Made by a program: the position numbers and the translations under genes. From JACOND01 sp965202795 (lineage in GTDB: Bacteria; Bdellovibrionota; Bdellovibrionia; Bdellovibrionales; UBA1609): a DNA stretch of 64,000 nt. The notes under the pieces are model-generated. The model was not told the DNA's origin, did no database searches, and was given only the letters and a program-made list of their open reading frames with translations. The stretch is taken from NCBI GenBank assembly GCA_965202795.1, contig OZ241848.1:2232001-2296000 (forward strand), written 5' to 3'. Within the stretch, counting starts at the first letter, position 1; each line of letters starts with the position of its first letter. Positions 62,291 to 64,000 of the stretch are shown here, one piece after another.

Positions 62291-63799
62291 TCACTTGGGA
62301 ATCACAAGCCGCGTCCCTGTCAGAAGAACAGACTTAAAGGTCATGGAGTTTGCCTTCATCAGCTGCGGCAGGCCGATTTTGTATTTTTTTGCGATGCCGA
62401 TAAGGGTCTCCCCTTTTTTGACAATATGCTCCCGAGGCGCGGCGGAATCCGCCGGCGCGGCTTTGGCCCCCCCCCGATCCGCGGCAATTTTTAGTTTTTG
62501 CCCGGGATGAATGACAGATCTCCCAGAAAGCCTGTTAAGAGATTGCAACTCCCCGGCGGGCAGGCGGTAGCGGCGGGCGATTTTGGAAAGGCTTTCGCCC
62601 CTTTTTACAATATGAACCTCAGGCAAAGCTTTTGATGAGCGCCGCGCGGCGGCTTTTTTTGCCGGCAGGCTCTGGGCAATCAGGCGCCGGCTGGGGATTT
62701 TCAGCCGCCGGCCCGCGCGGATAAAAGAGCCTCTGAGGCCGTTGGCCCTCTTCAGCCGCCTCACAGTGGTCCGGTGGCGGCGGGCAATCCGCGAAAGCGA
62801 GTCGCCCCTTCTGACGCGATACCACTGATAATGATAATAGCCGCGCCGGGGCGCCTTCATAAAGCTTTTTTCCAAAAAGGCCTGGGCCAGGGAGGCTGAG
62901 CCGGGCGGCAGGCGGAAAAATGTCTGATCCCCGTATATGGGAACATACTCCCCTTTATACATGGGGTTCAGCGCTTTCAGGCTTTCCTCTGAAATGCCCA
63001 GATGCCCGGCCAGCTTTTTGATGCTGATGGGCTTTTTCAAAGAGATGATGTCATAGCTCAAAGGCTCCTGAAACGCCACATTGTGAAAGCCGTATTTTTG
63101 CGGGTCTTTGGCGATGCGGATGGCGGCGATAAGTTTTGGCGCGTAGTTTCTGGTCTCCCTTGGAAGCGCGCGGACCGAGCTTAAATGCCAAAAGTCCCGG
63201 CTGTAATGCCTCATCATCGCGCGGTTGACACGGTATTCCCCGGCATTATAGGAGGAAAGCGCCAAATGCCAGGACCCAAACAAAGAGTAAAGCCTTTTAA
63301 AATAGGCCGCCGCGGCGCGGGTTGAAAGCACCGGATCCCGCCTCTCATCCACAAAGCCGTCAATCCTGAGGCCGTAGCTTTTGCCTGTCCCGTGAATAAA
63401 CTGCCAGTAGCCCACCGCATTGGCGCGGCTGTGGGCCTTGGGGCTGAAGCCCGACTCAATCAGGGCCACATAGGCCAGGTTTTCAGGCAGCTTTTCCTCT
63501 CTCATAACGGTTTTCATCATAGGCAGGTAGCGGGAAGATCTTTCCAGATAAAGCCGCATCAAATCGCGGCCCTTGCCCGTAAAATAAGAGACCCACATAT
63601 CCACTTTGGGATGGTTCTCCATGGGGATCTCCCCGTAAGAGCTTTTGTAAGGCTCATTGAGAGTCCTGTAGGAGACAGATGTGGATTCCTCAAAATGGGA
63701 AACCGGCGGCGCGGCCGGCGCCGCGGGCCGCCGCTTGATAAAGTGGCTGCACGAGGAAAGCGCGGGCAAAGCGAAAAAAAGAAAAATCAGGCGAAGCAT
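62291..63799 (-). CDS. mltD: Membrane-bound lytic murein transglycosylase D-like lipoprotein with three LysM domains
   Basis: Cleaves peptidoglycan glycan strands in the periplasm. MLRLIFLFFALPALSSC has a lipobox LSSC, so Cys17 is lipidated. The SLT domain (about residues 95-235) has the catalytic Glu in ALIESGFSPKAHS, then AVGYWQFIHGTGKSYGLRIDGFVDERRDP and LALSSYNAGEYRVNRAM. Three LysM repeats follow: YRVRRGDSLSRIARRHRTT, HIVKRGESLSKIARRYRLP and HIVKKGETLIGIAKKYKIG. GGGAGA lies 8 nt before the ATG. 502 aa is typical for MltD. Confidence 0.92.
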   Translation of the reverse strand: MLRLIFLFFALPALSSCSHFIKRRPAAPAAPPVSHFEESTSVSYRTLNEPYKSSYGEIPMENHPKVDMWVSYFTGKGRDLMRLYLERSSRYLPMMKTVMREEKLPENLAYVALIESGFSPKAHSRANAVGYWQFIHGTGKSYGLRIDGFVDERRDPVLSTRAAAAYFKRLYSLFGSWHLALSSYNAGEYRVNRAMMRHYSRDFWHLSSVRALPRETRNYAPKLIAAIRIAKDPQKYGFHNVAFQEPLSYDIISLKKPISIKKLAGHLGISEESLKALNPMYKGEYVPIYGDQTFFRLPPGSASLAQAFLEKSFMKAPRRGYYHYQWYRVRRGDSLSRIARRHRTTVRRLKRANGLRGSFIRAGRRLKIPSRRLIAQSLPAKKAAARRSSKALPEVHIVKRGESLSKIARRYRLPAGELQSLNRLSGRSVIHPGQKLKIAADRGGAKAAPADSAAPREHIVKKGETLIGIAKKYKIGLPQLMKANSMTFKSVLLTGTRLVIPK

Positions 63800-64000
63800 A
63801 ATTGTTTCTCCCTTATAATAATGATGCTGCTGCGGGGCGGAAGGCTTTTCGGGCTGGCTTTTTTTATTTTGCCCCGCGGCGCAAGCGCATGGCTTTTAGT
63901 CCAGCGTTTATCTAAAAAGCCGGCAAGCCGCGCTGTCCGGCAAGCCATGGCTCCAGGCGGCGCTTTTTCAGGCTAAGGGGCTGGCCGGCCCAGCCGCCCG
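63800..64000. other. Right-end sequence without a supported gene
   Basis: Holds the mltD ribosome binding site and an AT-rich TTATAATAAT near 63813. A plus-strand open frame of 51 codons (63821-63976) has a hydrophobic N-terminus but no ribosome binding site, so I do not call it. Confidence 0.3.

Noticed and set aside
63821..63976. 51-codon frame with a hydrophobic N-terminus at the right edge
   Set aside because: No ribosome binding site, and the only -10-like box sits directly against the ATG.

Overview
The window is a gene-dense chromosomal segment of a Gram-negative (diderm) bacterium. Evidence for a diderm is a set of lipobox lipoproteins, an MltD-type lytic transglycosylase, YajC-SecD-SecF and a fused NuoCD. 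No rRNA or tRNA gene was seen, so lineage cannot be fixed. A deltaproteobacterial or Bdellovibrionota-like organism is a reasonable guess, not a demonstrated one. Housekeeping genes are scattered among accessory islands rather than sitting in long conserved operons. Many minus-strand genes have a near-consensus TTGACA-N17/18-TATAAT-type promoter that can be read directly.

Layout. 1-6.6 kb: small secreted proteins, der, nuoB-nuoCD (a split complex I cluster) and a probable frameshifted gene. 6.8-10.5 kb: a DUF262-AlbA_2 fusion, an AAA_14/DUF4143 ATPase and a small acidic protein. 10.7-21.3 kb: a type I-E CRISPR-Cas locus with 26 repeats, cas2, a broken cas1, cas6e, cas5e, cas7e, cse2, cas8e and cas3. 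21.5-24.4 kb: ruvA, ruvB, ald. 24.5-30.4 kb: cell-surface and secreted proteins, including a prepilin fused to a beta-helix-like repeat domain downstream of a 17-nt G/C homopolymer, two paralogous lipoproteins and an ankyrin protein. 30.8-43.9 kb: glyS, ppdK, smc, fusA, a secreted protein and uvrC. 43.9-56.7 kb: a phosphorothioation-type defence island. 57.2-62.2 kb: yajC-secD-secF and an amino-acid dehydrogenase with an N-terminal signal peptide. 62.3-63.8 kb: a LysM lytic transglycosylase.

The most interesting region is 44.9-56.7 kb, read on the minus strand. It encodes a DUF4007 protein (SspB-like), a large P-loop ATPase (SspC-like), two small exported proteins, a DUF262 protein, a PAPS-reductase-like protein (SspD-like), a DUF262-DUF1524 protein (SspE-like) and a cysteine desulfurase (SspA-like). 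This matches the SspABCD-SspE system, in which SspABCD adds single-strand DNA phosphorothioate marks and SspE is the restriction effector. Here there are two DUF262 effectors. Between the first of them and sspD lies a scar holding the first codons of a second sspA and an internal piece of a second sspD. The locus therefore appears to be a collapsed duplication.

The CRISPR system looks able to interfere but not to acquire spacers normally. Cascade and cas3 are intact, whereas cas1 has lost about 140 internal codons, including the region expected to carry one catalytic glutamate. cas3 and cas8e are each preceded by a copy of the same ~48-bp promoter-like segment. A family of seven ~31-bp palindromic elements (CTGTTT followed by a GGCCG-rich hairpin) is dispersed through the window, and two copies sit in frame inside der.
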